Origin: Poseidonocella pacifica
Lineage (GTDB): Bacteria > Pseudomonadota > Alphaproteobacteria > Rhodobacterales > Rhodobacteraceae
DNA: 64,000 nt
Assembly: GCF_900111875.1 (NCBI RefSeq)
Contig: NZ_FOJU01000003.1
Span: forward strand, 62,001-126,000
Reading direction: 5' to 3'
Shown here: in pieces, positions 44,151 through 54,453 of the stretch
How the letters are laid out: the number at the start of each line of letters is the position of its first letter
How positions within the stretch are numbered: position 1 is the stretch's first letter
Notes under the pieces: generated by a model
The model's input: only the letters and a program-made list of their open reading frames with translations
Told to the model about the DNA's origin: nothing
Database searches by the model: none
Program-made: the position numbers and the translations under genes

Positions 44151-45145
44151 AGTCCCGACCCAACCATGAGCGCGACATCCACCAGACGGTGGGCATAGCC
44201 CATTTCATTGTCGTACCACGCGTAAATCTTCACCTGCGTTCCATTGATGACCATGGTCGAAGGAGCGTCGACGATGCTTGACCTAGTGTCGTTCGTGTAA
44301 TCCGCAGAGACGAGCGGCCGCGTCTCGAACCCGAGAATGCCGGAAAGCGGACCCGTTGCCGCGGCCTTGAAAAGCGCGTTGACCTCTTCTGCCGTCGTTG
44401 CCCGCTCCACCTCAAAGACGCAGTCGGTAAGCGAGGCGTTCAGCAGGGGCACACGCACCGCATGGCCATTCAATCGCCCCTTCAGTTCCGGATAGATGAG
44501 CGTGATCGCGGTCGCGCTTCCCGTCGTCGTGGGGATCAGCGAATTGAGGGCGGAGCGCGCCCGGCGTAGATCCTTGGCCGGGCGATCCACGATGGTTTGC
44601 GTGTTGGTCACATCATGGATCGTGGTGATGGACCCATGGCGAATGCCCAAGCCTTCGTGGATCACCTTGACCACCGGCGCGAGGCAATTGGTGGTGCAGG
44701 ACGCCGCTGTAATGATCCTGTGCTCGGCTGCGTCATAGGTTTCATGGTTCACGCCATAGACGATGTTCGCGGCATTTCCGTCCTTGACTGGGGCGCTGAC
44801 GACAACCTTCTTTACGCCCGCCTCGAAGTAGGGAGACAGCGTTGCCTCCGTCTTGAAAACACCGGTACAGTCGATCACCACATCTACCCCGTCCAGAGGA
44901 AGTTGGTGCAGGTCGCGGGCCCCGATGAATGGCAGCCGCACGCCGTCGATTGTCACGCTGTCAGTGTCGTATGCAAACTCTGCGTCCCAACGTCCGTGAA
45001 CGGTGTCGAACTCCAACAGATGGGCGTGCATTTCCGGATCGCCCACAGCGTCATTGATCCAAGCGATCTCCGCCCCCTGTTCCAGCAGGGGCCTAAGTGC
45101 GAGCTTTCCGATCCGGCCAAGCCCGTTGAGCGCATATACCGTCAT
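44147..45145 (-). CDS. Glyceraldehyde-3-phosphate dehydrogenase, ars-associated
   Basis: A 332-residue GAPDH with the Rossmann start [13 protein letters not shown], active-site motif [11 protein letters not shown] and [19 protein letters not shown]. As part of the ars operon, it is expected to make 1-arseno-3-phosphoglycerate for ArsJ. The nicotinamide-binding start NGLGRIGK differs slightly from the housekeeping NGFGRIGR. Starts within the arsRC stop (four-base overlap). Confidence 0.92.
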   Translation of the reverse strand: MTVYALNGLGRIGKLALRPLLEQGAEIAWINDAVGDPEMHAHLLEFDTVHGRWDAEFAYDTDSVTIDGVRLPFIGARDLHQLPLDGVDVVIDCTGVFKTEATLSPYFEAGVKKVVVSAPVKDGNAANIVYGVNHETYDAAEHRIITAASCTTNCLAPVVKVIHEGLGIRHGSITTIHDVTNTQTIVDRPAKDLRRARSALNSLIPTTTGSATAITLIYPELKGRLNGHAVRVPLLNASLTDCVFEVERATTAEEVNALFKAAATGPLSGILGFETRPLVSADYTNDTRSSIVDAPSTMVINGTQVKIYAWYDNEMGYAHRLVDVALMVGSGL

Positions 45146-45987
45146 GCGGGCTCTCCGGTCTTGCTGCGCCCGATGTCATCCACAGCGCTCTGCAGCGAGA
45201 GCCGGTCCAGCGATGCTATGGGGAGGGCGGAAAAGGCCAGTATTCGGTTCCGGAGCGCACCGTACGCTTGCTGAAACGCGAGATGTTTCTGGGCGAGGGT
45301 CCCTTCTGCGGCGACCGGATCCTCCATGCCCCAATGGGCGCTGACGGGTTGGCCCGACCAACTGGGGCAATCCTCGTTGGCGGCCTGATTGCAGACCGTA
45401 AAGACGAAATCCATCTTGGGCGAGTCCGGCGCACGAAACTCATCCACATTCTTGGCACGCAGCACATCAATATCGTGCCCTTTGCTGGCCAGAACCTCTA
45501 TCGCAAACGGGTTCAGCTCCGAGTGGGGTTTGGTCCCCGCAGAGAACGCATTGAACCGGTCGCCAGCCTCCTTGCGTAATATGGATTCAGCAAAAATCGA
45601 ACGGGCCGAGTTTCCCGTGCAGATAAAGAGAACATTGTACCGCGCGTCGTCCATAGCGGGGCTTTCCTTATGAATTGGAGAGAAAAAAGGCGTGCAGAGG
45701 TCAGGCCGACCCCGGCAACAATCGGAAAGAAGATAGTCGAACGTGTTCTGCGCCTCTGCCATGTCGATGGCGTAGCGCCGCGATGTCCCCGCGCGATCTT
45801 GGGTGACCAGTCCGGCCTGAACGAGGGCAGAGAGATATGCCGAGAGGGTCGAAGGCTTCAGACCCAGAACCTCCGCAATTTCCCCTGCGGGCACCACATC
45901 CGGGAACCGACGCATGAGCAGGCGAAAAATCGCGAGCCGTTGCGGATGGCCGAGCGTGGAAAGGCGAGTGGCGATTATTGATTCCAT
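45142..45987 (-). CDS. ArsR-ArsC fusion: arsenic repressor and arsenate reductase
   Basis: A 281-residue fusion. Residues 1-100 are an ArsR winged helix ([33 protein letters not shown]), with [11 protein letters not shown] supplying three Cys for arsenite. Residues 115-270 are a thioredoxin-linked arsenate reductase of the LMW phosphatase type ([16 protein letters not shown] with the P-loop Cys; [15 protein letters not shown] with the redox Cys pair). It couples sensing and reduction. The start codon lies inside its own operator. First gene of the ars operon. Confidence 0.92.
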   Translation of the reverse strand: MESIIATRLSTLGHPQRLAIFRLLMRRFPDVVPAGEIAEVLGLKPSTLSAYLSALVQAGLVTQDRAGTSRRYAIDMAEAQNTFDYLLSDCCRGRPDLCTPFFSPIHKESPAMDDARYNVLFICTGNSARSIFAESILRKEAGDRFNAFSAGTKPHSELNPFAIEVLASKGHDIDVLRAKNVDEFRAPDSPKMDFVFTVCNQAANEDCPSWSGQPVSAHWGMEDPVAAEGTLAQKHLAFQQAYGALRNRILAFSALPIASLDRLSLQSAVDDIGRSKTGEPA

Positions 45988-46010
45988 ATTTCACGAATAA
46001 CCGAAATATG
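45985..46010. promoter_or_regulatory. ars operator
   Basis: CATATTTC and GAAATATG form a perfect 8-bp dyad with a ten-base spacer. Its left arm contains the start codon of the arsRC fusion. Dyads with ATA-type arms are usual ArsR sites. Confidence 0.7.
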
Positions 46011-46045
46011 ACTCCGCCAGAAGTGAAATCTTTATGACACTTCGA

Positions 46046-48469
46046 CTACAGCTTGATGCGCCGTAGCCGAAGTGAATTCCCGATTACCGAGACTGAAGAC
46101 AGGCTCATTGCCGCTGCGGCGACCATCGGCGACAGAAGCATTCCGAAAACCGGATAGAGCACCCCCGCCGCGATCGGCGCACCCCCCGCGTTGTAGATGA
46201 ACGCAAAGAACAGGTTCTGCCGTATGTTGCGCATCGTGGACAACGCCAGTTTCCGCGCCCGCAACAGCCCGGTGAGATCCCCCTTGAGCAAGGTGATCCC
46301 CGCGCTTTCCACGGCCACATCGGCCCCGGTTCCCATGGCTATACCAACCTGCGCCGCCGCAAGCGCTGGCGCGTCGTTGATGCCATCCCCGGCCATAGCG
46401 ACCGAGTGACCCTGTGCCTGCAACTCCGCCACGAGCGCGGCTTTGTCGTCTGGCGAGAGCCCGGCGCGGACATCTGTGATCCCTGTTTCCCGCGCTACGG
46501 CCTGCGCCGTGGTTTCGCTATCTCCGGTCGCCATGACAATCTGCAAACCGGCGCGCCGTAGTTGTTCCACCGCGTCGGCAGCGCCCTGTTTCACACGATC
46601 GGCGACCGCGACAAGCCCGCTGATTTCCCGCTCGACAGCAAGAAACATCACCGTCTTGCCTTCTGCCTCAAGCGTTTTGCGCCTCTCCTGAATGTCGGCA
46701 ACGTCGATACCTTGCTCTGTCATAAGCGCTTCGTTACCGAGAAAAACCGCAGCGCCGTCAACAATTGCCCGCACACCCTTGCCGGTGATGGCCTCAAACT
46801 CGGACGCGTCCTTGCGCGGCGCATTCCTGTCACTTGCCCCGGCACAGATCGCCTCGGCGAGGGGATGTTCCGATCCACGCTCCAACGCTGCGGCAAGGCT
46901 CAGTATCTCGAGCTCGGCGCGCGATACGGCAACCACATCGGTCAGGGTCGGGCGCCCCTCCGTCAACGTGCCGGTCTTGTCGAGGACAAGCGTATCGACC
47001 TTGGCATAGGCTTCCAGCGCCTCGGCTTCACGGATCAAAACCCCGGCCTGTGCCCCCCGCCCTGTTGCCACCATGATGGCCATCGGTGTGGCGAGACCAA
47101 GCGCGCAGGGACAGGCGATGATCAATACGCTGACGGCCGCGACCACCGCGTAGCCGAGCGCCGGGGTTGGGCCAAATACCAGCCACGTCGCAAATGCCAG
47201 AAGCGCCGCTGCAATGACCGCGGGGACGAAATATCCCGCCACACGATCCGCCAATGCCTGTATCGGGGCGCGTGACCGTTGCGCCTGTGCGACCATCGCC
47301 ACGATGCGAGACAGAACGGTGTCGGCACCCACGGCCTCTGCCTCCATGATGAAGCTGCCGCTCTTGTTCAGCGTGCCCCCGGTGAGGGCTGCTCCGCTGG
47401 TCTTTTCAACGGGAACAGGCTCCCCGGTGATCAGGCTCTCATCTACGCTCGACCGCCCTTCCACCAAACGGCCATCGACGGGCACCGACTCCCCCGGACG
47501 AACCCGGAGGCGGTCTCCCGCGTGGATCGCATCAACTGGAACGTCCTCTTCGCCCGCGTCGGTAACGCGTCGAGCAGAACGAGGGGCGAGATCCATAAGC
47601 GCTCGGATCGCATCGCCGGTTTTCTCGCGCGCCGAGAGTTCCATCACTTGCCCCAAGAGTACGAGGATCAGGATGACGGCGGAGGCCTCAAAATAGAGCG
47701 GTGGCCCATGAAGTCCGCCAAGCGCTTCGGGGAAGACCTTTGGCAAGAACAATGAAATCAGACTGAAGCCATAGGCTGCGCCTGTGCCAATCGCGATCAG
47801 GGTCCACATATTGAGCTTGCCGGTGACGATGGAGGTCCAGCCCCGCTTGAAGAAGGGTCTCGCCACCCACAGGACAACCGGACTCGCCAAGAGGAACTGC
47901 AGCCAACGCACCGTGTCCCCGCCGATCCATTGGGAGATGGGAATCCCGAGCATCGCGCCCATTTCCAAGAAGAGCACGCCGAGAGCCAGCGGTGCCCCGA
48001 TCAGAAGCCTGCGCCGGAAATCGGCAAGCTCAGGGTTCGGACCCGCATCCGCCGTAGGCATCATAGGCTCAAGCGCCATGCCGCAAATCGGACAGTCTCC
48101 CGGCCCTTCCTGGACGATCTCAGGATCCATCGGACAGGTATAGAGGGTGCCCTCGGGCATCGGCTCTGGCGCGGGCCGGTCCTTCAGAAATGCTTCTGGA
48201 TCAGCTTCAAACTTTTGCTGGCAACCGGCCGAGCAGAAATAGAACCGTTCGCCGGCGTGCTTGGCCATATGCGCCGCTGTGGCCGGATCGACCGTCATGC
48301 CGCATACCGGATCCGTCACATCCAGGTAGGTTTCCGGCGCTGCCGCAAACCGTGTCCGGCAGCCCTCGCTGCAGAAGTGATACCTCCGGTCTTTGTAATC
48401 AAAGGTCGGCTTGCCCGCCTCCGGGTCAACGGTCATTCCACATACGGGATCACGGGTGATGTCGGTCAT
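46046..48469 (-). CDS. copA: Copper-exporting P1B-type ATPase
   Basis: An 807-residue copper pump. The N-terminus has two YHS/TRASH-like motifs ([10 protein letters not shown] twice) and a heavy-metal-binding segment ([21 protein letters not shown]) instead of GMxCxxC domains. Eight spans carry [13 protein letters not shown] with the CPC site; the phosphorylation motif is DKTGTLTEG, the hinge [13 protein letters not shown]. Start ATG 48469 after AAGGA. A cueR-type regulator is divergent, with its promoter between them. Confidence 0.93.
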   Translation of the reverse strand: MTDITRDPVCGMTVDPEAGKPTFDYKDRRYHFCSEGCRTRFAAAPETYLDVTDPVCGMTVDPATAAHMAKHAGERFYFCSAGCQQKFEADPEAFLKDRPAPEPMPEGTLYTCPMDPEIVQEGPGDCPICGMALEPMMPTADAGPNPELADFRRRLLIGAPLALGVLFLEMGAMLGIPISQWIGGDTVRWLQFLLASPVVLWVARPFFKRGWTSIVTGKLNMWTLIAIGTGAAYGFSLISLFLPKVFPEALGGLHGPPLYFEASAVILILVLLGQVMELSAREKTGDAIRALMDLAPRSARRVTDAGEEDVPVDAIHAGDRLRVRPGESVPVDGRLVEGRSSVDESLITGEPVPVEKTSGAALTGGTLNKSGSFIMEAEAVGADTVLSRIVAMVAQAQRSRAPIQALADRVAGYFVPAVIAAALLAFATWLVFGPTPALGYAVVAAVSVLIIACPCALGLATPMAIMVATGRGAQAGVLIREAEALEAYAKVDTLVLDKTGTLTEGRPTLTDVVAVSRAELEILSLAAALERGSEHPLAEAICAGASDRNAPRKDASEFEAITGKGVRAIVDGAAVFLGNEALMTEQGIDVADIQERRKTLEAEGKTVMFLAVEREISGLVAVADRVKQGAADAVEQLRRAGLQIVMATGDSETTAQAVARETGITDVRAGLSPDDKAALVAELQAQGHSVAMAGDGINDAPALAAAQVGIAMGTGADVAVESAGITLLKGDLTGLLRARKLALSTMRNIRQNLFFAFIYNAGGAPIAAGVLYPVFGMLLSPMVAAAAMSLSSVSVIGNSLRLRRIKL

Positions 48470-48491
48470 GGTATTATCCTTCATGGCCCAC

Positions 48492-48522
48492 TATCTAGGG
48501 GTTCCAGCAACTGGAAGGTCAA
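48492..48522 (-). promoter_or_regulatory. CueR-type promoter of copA
   Basis: On the minus strand TTGACC (-35, 48522-48517) and TAGATA (-10, 48497-48492) are 19 bases apart, the lengthened spacing of MerR-family promoters. The dyad CCTTCCAGTTGCTGGAA fills the spacer, as in CueR sites. Confidence 0.88.
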
Positions 48523-48532
48523 GGGGCGTGCC

Positions 48533-48919
48533 ATGAATATTGGAGAGATCGCCGAAAGCTGCGGGCTGCCGGCAAAGACGATACGGTATTACGAGGAAAT
48601 AGGGCTTGTCCGTCCTGACCGCTCCGAAAACGGCTATCGAAATTTTTCGGAGCAGGATGCCCACAAGCTTGCATTTCTGGGGCGAGCGCGATCATTAGGT
48701 TTCACCATAGAAGACTGCCGGACGCTACTGTCACTCTATCAAGATCAAAGCCGCGCAAGTGCCAGCGTCAAGCAAATCGCCCGCGGTCATTTGGCCGATA
48801 TCGAGCGCAAGATCGAAGAACTGCAAGCGATGCGCCGCGCCTTGCAAACCCTCGTAACGCGCTGCAACGGCGACGACCGACCAGATTGCCCCATTCTGGA
48901 CGGGCTCTCGGGGGACTGA
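48533..48919 (+). CDS. cueR: Cu(I)-responsive MerR regulator CueR
   Basis: A 128-residue MerR-family activator. The winged helix NIGEIAESCGLPAKTIRYYE is followed by a long dimer helix and the metal loop with Cys in TRCNGDDRPDCPILDGL, the CueR two-Cys pattern. It would twist the 19-bp-spaced copA promoter when Cu(I) binds. Start ATG 48533, just next to that promoter. Confidence 0.92.
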   Translation: MNIGEIAESCGLPAKTIRYYEEIGLVRPDRSENGYRNFSEQDAHKLAFLGRARSLGFTIEDCRTLLSLYQDQSRASASVKQIARGHLADIERKIEELQAMRRALQTLVTRCNGDDRPDCPILDGLSGD

Positions 48920-49000
48920 CTGGCGCTCGCCGCCCGAACCGTAGCTTTGGGGCTATGCCATTCGGGCTTGGCGACATCTGTCCCTTGTCACATCGGCGCA

Positions 49001-50428
49001 CTACATCTCCCGCAAGGTTTCCCGGACAATACTGAGGTCCTCAACGAACCTCCGGCGTTCCTCCGCCGCCCGTTCCTTGTCTGGGATCCGCAGGATGAAT
49101 GCGGGGTGGATCGTCAGGAACACAGGAAGCCCCCCGGTTCCCGCTTCGATCGTCCCACGGCGCCGGGTGATCCTTTCACCGGATCCAGTGAGCGCGAGCG
49201 CCGCCGTCGCGCCCAAAGCGATCGCCGCGCGAGGGCGCACGCGCGCTATTTCTTGGTCCAACCACCATTTACAGGCCTGAACCTCTCCTGCATTCGGGCG
49301 CTCGTGTACGCGGCGTTTTCCCCGCGGAGAGAACTTGAAGTGTTTCACCGCATTCGTCAGGTATGCCTCATCCCGCTGCACCCCGGCCTCCTGCATGACC
49401 TTGTCCAGAAGGGTGCCTGCGGGACCCACGAACGGCCGGCCGGCAAGATCCTCCTGATCACCCGGCTGTTCTCCGACGATCATCAGATCGGCGGTCTCGG
49501 GCCCTTCGCCCCAGACAACCTGCGTTGCGCAGGGGCCAATCGGGCAACGCGTACACGTCGCTGCTTCGTGTTTCAGGGCCTTCATCCCCGAAGGCGCCGG
49601 TCCCATCGTTTCCTTACGCGCCCGGGAAAGCGCTGCAGCATGGGCGGGCGGCATCGTCGGCGCGGCGTCCTGCATCGCACGGGCGCGCTCCGGCGCAGTT
49701 CGGATCAACTCCGGGATCTGCCGCGTCTCCGGCAGGTTCTTCCACGCTTTCTTGGGCATTTCCGATTGCATCGCAGAAATCATCAAGCGTGCAGGGTTGA
49801 AGATCGACGCATAGTAGGTGCACCAAAGCGCCTCGGTTGCATCCTCCGGGGGCGGCGACGGATTTTCCGTTTCCTGGAATGAAAGCTGGCCTGATCGAAA
49901 GGTCGCGGTCACTTTGGGTGTCGCAATCACCCAATCCATATCGCCGAACCGACGGGCAAAGAACGGCGTCGCGGCCTCCACGATGTTGTGCTCCGGCTCA
50001 AACCACGCGGCGAAGGCGCGACGATCACCGCGCGCTGGTCCCTCTCTGAACCGGACAAAGGCATGCATCTTGTGGATGTCGCGGCCCACCGCCTTTGCCT
50101 GATCCAGCAATTTCCGCATCATCGGCACCGACCGATCGCCCCACCGGAGAGTTCCCTGCCCAAGCGCCCAGAGCACCGCATAGGCCCGTGAGAAAACCTC
50201 TGGATCGCGGTGGCATATCGCCTGCTCTAGGGTCTGCACCGCCGTTCTCGGGATTTTCAATGCAGGGGCTGACGCTGGCGCGGCGGGAAGTTCGCGCGCG
50301 GCAAACAGCCCGCCGCTCGTGTTGAATGAGACCTCTTCGGGTGGGATTTCCGCCCCCAGGCATCGACGCGCAGCCTCTCGCCAAGCCTGTGCGAACCCGA
50401 CGCGCGGCAGATTGACCACATAGGTCAA
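49001..50428 (-). CDS. udgX: UdgX-type uracil-DNA glycosylase with DUF4130 domain
   Basis: A 475-residue protein. Residues 1 to about 250 match the DUF4130 protein family (VVNLPRVGFAQAWREAAR; KMHAFVRFRE). The rest is a family 4-like uracil-DNA glycosylase: GEQPGDQEDLAGRPFVGPAG, LTNAVKHFKF, then the UdgX loop KRRVHERP, whose His forms a covalent bond to the abasic site, and LTIHPAFILRI. An Fe-S cluster is likely (TRCPIGPC). Encoded after, and overlapping by four bases, its usual radical-SAM partner. Confidence 0.88.
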   Translation of the reverse strand: MTYVVNLPRVGFAQAWREAARRCLGAEIPPEEVSFNTSGGLFAARELPAAPASAPALKIPRTAVQTLEQAICHRDPEVFSRAYAVLWALGQGTLRWGDRSVPMMRKLLDQAKAVGRDIHKMHAFVRFREGPARGDRRAFAAWFEPEHNIVEAATPFFARRFGDMDWVIATPKVTATFRSGQLSFQETENPSPPPEDATEALWCTYYASIFNPARLMISAMQSEMPKKAWKNLPETRQIPELIRTAPERARAMQDAAPTMPPAHAAALSRARKETMGPAPSGMKALKHEAATCTRCPIGPCATQVVWGEGPETADLMIVGEQPGDQEDLAGRPFVGPAGTLLDKVMQEAGVQRDEAYLTNAVKHFKFSPRGKRRVHERPNAGEVQACKWWLDQEIARVRPRAAIALGATAALALTGSGERITRRRGTIEAGTGGLPVFLTIHPAFILRIPDKERAAEERRRFVEDLSIVRETLREM

Positions 50429-51648
50429 AACAGCGCCAATTGCTCAGGTGGAGGCGCAAAGCGGGCGCGCAGGTTGTCTGCGTCGGCAAGGCCGCGCGGC
50501 GACCAGCCTTCGGCCAGAATAAACGCGCGGGCATTCTTCATCACTGCGCCCAGCGCCGCGAGATCTTCGTACCGCAAACTGCGATGTCGCCGTGCGCTGA
50601 GGATCCGAGCCACCGATTTCGCCCCGAACCCCGGAACGCGAAGCAAGGTTTCCCGCGGTGCGCGGTTCACATCGACGGGAAAGATTTCCCGATGTGCCAA
50701 AGCCCATGCAAGCTTGGGATCCAAGTCGAGGTCCAGCATTCCCTTCTGCCCCAATTCCTCAGCCTTGAACCCGTAGAACCGAAGCAACCAGTCCGCCTGA
50801 TAGAGCCGGTGCTCACGCTGCAACGGCGGCGGTTTGAGGGGCAGCACAACTGTGGAATCCGGAATGGGTGAGAAGGCGGAATAATAGACCCGCGAGAGAC
50901 CGTAGTTGGCATATAGGTTCGTGCTTTGCCGAAGGATCGTCGCATCGTCCGACCCATCCGCGCCGACAATCATCTGGGTGGACTGCCCTGCGGGGGCGAA
51001 ACGCGCCTTGCGCTTGCCCCGGTACGTCAACTCCCACGAGGCCTCCTGCCGCAGACGAACTCCGGCCATTGCCTTGCGTATCTCCCCGAGGTCTTTTTCA
51101 GGTGCAAGCTGGTCCAGACCGCTCTGCGTCGGTAGCTCCACATTGATGGACAGGCGATCCGCCCACTTCCCTGCCTCGTCGAGCAGTTCGGGCGATGCGT
51201 CCGGTATCGTTTTGAGATGCACGTATCCGCGAAAGTTTTCCTGCTCCCGCAGCGTTCGCACGATCCGCACCATATCGGCCATCGTATCATCCGGGGAGCG
51301 GATGATCCCCGAGGACAAGAACAACCCTTCGATATAGTTCCGCCGGTAGAATTCGACGGTGAGGTACACGACCTCCTCCACCGTGAAACGCGCCCGTTCC
51401 ACCCGGCTTGAAACGCGGTTCACGCAATAGGCGCAATCGTAGATGCAAAAGTTGGTCATGAGGATCTTGAGCAAGCTGATGCACCGGCCATCCGGCGCAT
51501 AGGAATGACAGATCCCCGCCCCGCCGGTGGAGCCGAAGCCCTTGCCATCGCGCGCGTCGCGCCGCTCCCCGCCCGAAGAGGCACAGGAGGCGTCGTATTT
51601 TGCGGCATCTGCGAGGATGCTCAGTTTTTCAGAGAGGCTAAGCGGCAT
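50425..51648 (-). CDS. Putative DNA modification/repair radical SAM protein
   Basis: A 407-residue radical SAM enzyme with the cluster motif CIYDCAYC and an unusual prelude GAGICHSYAPDGRCISLLK. The C-terminal part has a helix-hairpin-helix segment (LLRVPGFGAKSVARILSARR), in line with DNA binding. The family regularly accompanies the DUF4130/UdgX protein and is thought to act on damaged bases; its reaction is unknown. Start ATG 51648; 38 further codons are open upstream but overlap the deacetylase end. Confidence 0.85.
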   Translation of the reverse strand: MPLSLSEKLSILADAAKYDASCASSGGERRDARDGKGFGSTGGAGICHSYAPDGRCISLLKILMTNFCIYDCAYCVNRVSSRVERARFTVEEVVYLTVEFYRRNYIEGLFLSSGIIRSPDDTMADMVRIVRTLREQENFRGYVHLKTIPDASPELLDEAGKWADRLSINVELPTQSGLDQLAPEKDLGEIRKAMAGVRLRQEASWELTYRGKRKARFAPAGQSTQMIVGADGSDDATILRQSTNLYANYGLSRVYYSAFSPIPDSTVVLPLKPPPLQREHRLYQADWLLRFYGFKAEELGQKGMLDLDLDPKLAWALAHREIFPVDVNRAPRETLLRVPGFGAKSVARILSARRHRSLRYEDLAALGAVMKNARAFILAEGWSPRGLADADNLRARFAPPPEQLALF

Positions 51649-51694
51649 ATGTTCTTTATATGTTCCGCGCCGGATCCCCTCAAGTGGCTGTAAC

Positions 51695-52579
51695 TTATGT
51701 GGGCAAAACTGAGCGGAAATGGGTGTTGATACCCCCCGCCGTCGTGAACCAGACACGATCATCGCCCGCTGCCAGAATGTGCCGCAAGGCGCGTTCCAGA
51801 TGCTTCATGCGGTGCGGGTGGCCCATCAAATAGCCATGCAGCGCGATTCCCATCACGAGCGGTCGGCGCGCGCTTTCTTCCAGCATGACATCGAATGCGT
51901 CACAGATCATGTCCGCGAAATCCGCCCCCTCGCGCTTGCGCCCCACTATCTGTGGAATGTCATTGAGCTCCTGCGGATAAGGCACGGAGAGGATGCGCCC
52001 CTTGCGCGTGGTCATCCACGTGGGCTGATCGTCGTGGCACCAATCGAGCAGGTAGTCGTAGCCCGCTTCTTGCAGCAAATCGGGAGTGACAGAGCTTTGA
52101 CTGATCCATGGGCCAAGCCAGCCTTTCGGGGGGCTGGCTTCTTCTCGTGTCAGTCGGGTGGTTGCCTCCTCGATCAAGGCCCGCTCTTCGGCTTCTACCA
52201 ACACCCCCTGACGTTCCGCGTTGGTGCGTCCGTGCCCGGCGATTTCGTTGCCCCCGCCGCGCCATGCCTCGATCAGTCCCGGTGCGTCATCATAGAGGTG
52301 GGAGTTTACCAGCACGGTGGCGGGAACGCCGAGTGCTCTGAACAACTCCAGCATTCGCGGCGCGCCCACGCGGTTGCCATAGTCGCGCCACGCATAGTTG
52401 AGCACATCCGGCTGCGGCCCGCCCGGCGCAAGTTCCGCCCCGAGCCCTTCGCCGAACGCAAAGCATTCCAAATTCATGCCGATATAGACAGCCAGCCTGC
52501 GCCCCTCAGGCCAACTGAAATCGGCCCGTTCGGTAATTGCGGAATAGGTATAGCGCCCGTGATGCGGCAATGAGGACAT
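51695..52579 (-). CDS. Polysaccharide deacetylase-family protein (PuuE-like)
   Basis: A 294-residue NodB-fold protein of the PuuE/allantoinase-like branch. YIGMNLECFAFGEG and YGNRVGAPRMLELFRALGVPATVLVNSH are typical, with GNEIAGHGRTN and PHRMKHLERALRHI further on. There is no signal peptide, so it is cytoplasmic and probably acts on a small amide, not on a polysaccharide. Start ATG 52579 with AAGGAA. It is divergent from the second TRAP operon by 209 bases, a frequent sign of shared function. Confidence 0.8.
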   Translation of the reverse strand: MSSLPHHGRYTYSAITERADFSWPEGRRLAVYIGMNLECFAFGEGLGAELAPGGPQPDVLNYAWRDYGNRVGAPRMLELFRALGVPATVLVNSHLYDDAPGLIEAWRGGGNEIAGHGRTNAERQGVLVEAEERALIEEATTRLTREEASPPKGWLGPWISQSSVTPDLLQEAGYDYLLDWCHDDQPTWMTTRKGRILSVPYPQELNDIPQIVGRKREGADFADMICDAFDVMLEESARRPLVMGIALHGYLMGHPHRMKHLERALRHILAAGDDRVWFTTAGGINTHFRSVLPT

Positions 52580-52788
52580 GGGAATTTCCTTGCGTGATCC
52601 GTGTCCGACAATGTGCCCAATCCTGCGCCGATGTCCTGCCATAAATATGGGCATCGCAGCCTAAAGGCCGCCCTAAATTCGGGCTGCGGAGGATTTCCCC
52701 CTTCCGACACGGCGCACCGATTGCGGTTGTCCCCCGCGCGGGCCAGCAATTCTCTCGGACCAAACAGAAGACCCAAGGGAGATAGAAA

Positions 52789-53871
52789 ATGGATCGCCGC
52801 AAATTCATGACGACCGCCGGGATCGGTGCAGGAGCCGCTGCACTTGCCGCGCCCGGCATCGCCCGTGCCCAAACCTACAAGTGGAAGATGACGACCGCGT
52901 TTCCGCCGGGCCAACCGTTCTACTCCACCGGCCCCGGCTCTCTCACCGACTTCGCCGACCGCGTTCGGGAAATGTCCGGCGGCGCGCTCGACATCCAAGT
53001 CTATCACGGCGGCGAACTTGTTCCGGCCTTCGAGGGCTTCGACGCGGTGCGTCAGGGCATCGTGGAGATGAACGGCTGGGTCAGCTATTTTGGGTCGGGC
53101 AAGGTTCCGGCGGCACAGTTCTTTGGCGCGGTGCCCTTCGGCATGTCCACCCAAGGCCAGAATGCGTGGTTCTATGTGGGCGACGGGATCGACCTATGGA
53201 ATGAGACCTATGAGCCGCTCGGAGTTGTGGCCATGCCCGTCGGGGCGACCGGCGTGCAGATGACCGGTTGGTTCAACAAGGAAATCAACTCCATTGAAGA
53301 CATGAAGGGGCTGCGCATGCGCATTCCCGGCCTTGCCGCCCGCGCCTATGCCCGAGTCGGGGTCGAGGTGAAATTGCTTCCCGGTGGGGAGATTTTCCCC
53401 GCGCTCGAACGCGGCGTGATCGACGCGGCCGAATGGGTCGGGCCGGCACAGGACAAGATCCTCGGGCTCAACACCGCCGCGAAATACTACTACACTACCG
53501 GTTGGCATGAGCCGACAACCGTGACCGAACTGTCCATCAACAAGGCCAAATGGGACAGCCTCGGCGGTGAGCTACAGGCAATCGTCACCAACGCTGCTGC
53601 CGCGTGCAATGTCATCTCCCACAGCTGGGCCGAAGCGAACAACGCCAAGGCGCTGAAGGAATTCGCGGAAAGCGGTACCGAACTCAGAACCTTGCCGGAT
53701 GACGTGGTCGCCGCGCTCAGGACGGAAATGGGGCCGGTCTACGAGGAGCTTGCCTCCGAAGACGCTCAGTTCAAGAAGGTCATGGATAACTACTTCGCCT
53801 TCAAGGCAGAGCATGACATCTGGGCCGCCGCATCCGAAGAGGTCTGGCATTCCCAACTGCGCGACGCGTAA
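52789..53871 (+). CDS. dctP: TRAP substrate-binding protein, TakP-like
   Basis: A 360-residue periplasmic protein with a Tat signal (DRRKFMTTAGIGAGAAAL). It resembles the 2-oxoacid-binding TakP group: YHGGELVPAFEGFDAV, TGVQMTGWFNKEINSIEDMKGLRMR-type segments and GVIDAAEWVGP, with Trp and Gln residues where TakP holds its ligand and metal. So a monocarboxylate or keto acid ligand is likely. AGGGAGA precedes the ATG. The divergent deacetylase may act on the same compound or its relatives. Confidence 0.87.
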   Translation: MDRRKFMTTAGIGAGAAALAAPGIARAQTYKWKMTTAFPPGQPFYSTGPGSLTDFADRVREMSGGALDIQVYHGGELVPAFEGFDAVRQGIVEMNGWVSYFGSGKVPAAQFFGAVPFGMSTQGQNAWFYVGDGIDLWNETYEPLGVVAMPVGATGVQMTGWFNKEINSIEDMKGLRMRIPGLAARAYARVGVEVKLLPGGEIFPALERGVIDAAEWVGPAQDKILGLNTAAKYYYTTGWHEPTTVTELSINKAKWDSLGGELQAIVTNAAAACNVISHSWAEANNAKALKEFAESGTELRTLPDDVVAALRTEMGPVYEELASEDAQFKKVMDNYFAFKAEHDIWAAASEEVWHSQLRDA

Positions 53872-53943
53872 CGCCGCAATAGCACTGATCAAACGGGCGG
53901 GGCGGAAACGCGCCGCCCCTCACGCTTGAATACAGGACCGATC

Positions 53944-54450
53944 ATGCAAAGAGCCCTCGCTTTCGCCGACGGGATCGACAGTATCACCCGCGCCGCAGGC
54001 AAGATCGCCGCCGCGCTTTTACTCGTTCTCGTAGCGCTCATCTTTTTCAACGTCTTTGGCCGGTACGTCATCGGCGGCAGCCCGATCTGGGCGCAGGAAC
54101 TGGAATGGCACGTCATGGCCCCGGTGGCTTTGCTGGGTATTACGGTGCTCATGCTGGAGAACGGGCATGTGCGCGTCGACATGCTCTATGACAAACTCCC
54201 GAAGCGGGCGCAGCATCTGCTTGACCTTATCTCGATGCTGCTGGGCGTGGTGATAGCTCTGCTCTTCATCAAGTACTCCAGCGGCTTTGTGGACAGCGCC
54301 TGGTCGATCAAGGAGGGATCCCCCGATCCTGGCGGCCTGCCTGCGCGCTATGTGGTCAAGGCAATGATACCTGCGGCGTTTCTGCTTCTGGCGATGCAAT
54401 GCGCAGCAAACGCGATACGCCACGCCGCCGCGCTGCGCGGGGAGGCCTGA
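53944..54450 (+). CDS. dctQ: TRAP transporter small membrane subunit
   Basis: A 168-residue DctQ protein with four spans and the family segment NVFGRYVIGGSPIWAQELEWHVM. I choose the ATG at 53944 (AGGACC before it) over the upstream TTG. It ends three bases before the large subunit gene. Confidence 0.85.
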   Translation: MQRALAFADGIDSITRAAGKIAAALLLVLVALIFFNVFGRYVIGGSPIWAQELEWHVMAPVALLGITVLMLENGHVRVDMLYDKLPKRAQHLLDLISMLLGVVIALLFIKYSSGFVDSAWSIKEGSPDPGGLPARYVVKAMIPAAFLLLAMQCAANAIRHAAALRGEA

Positions 54451-54453
54451 GGC

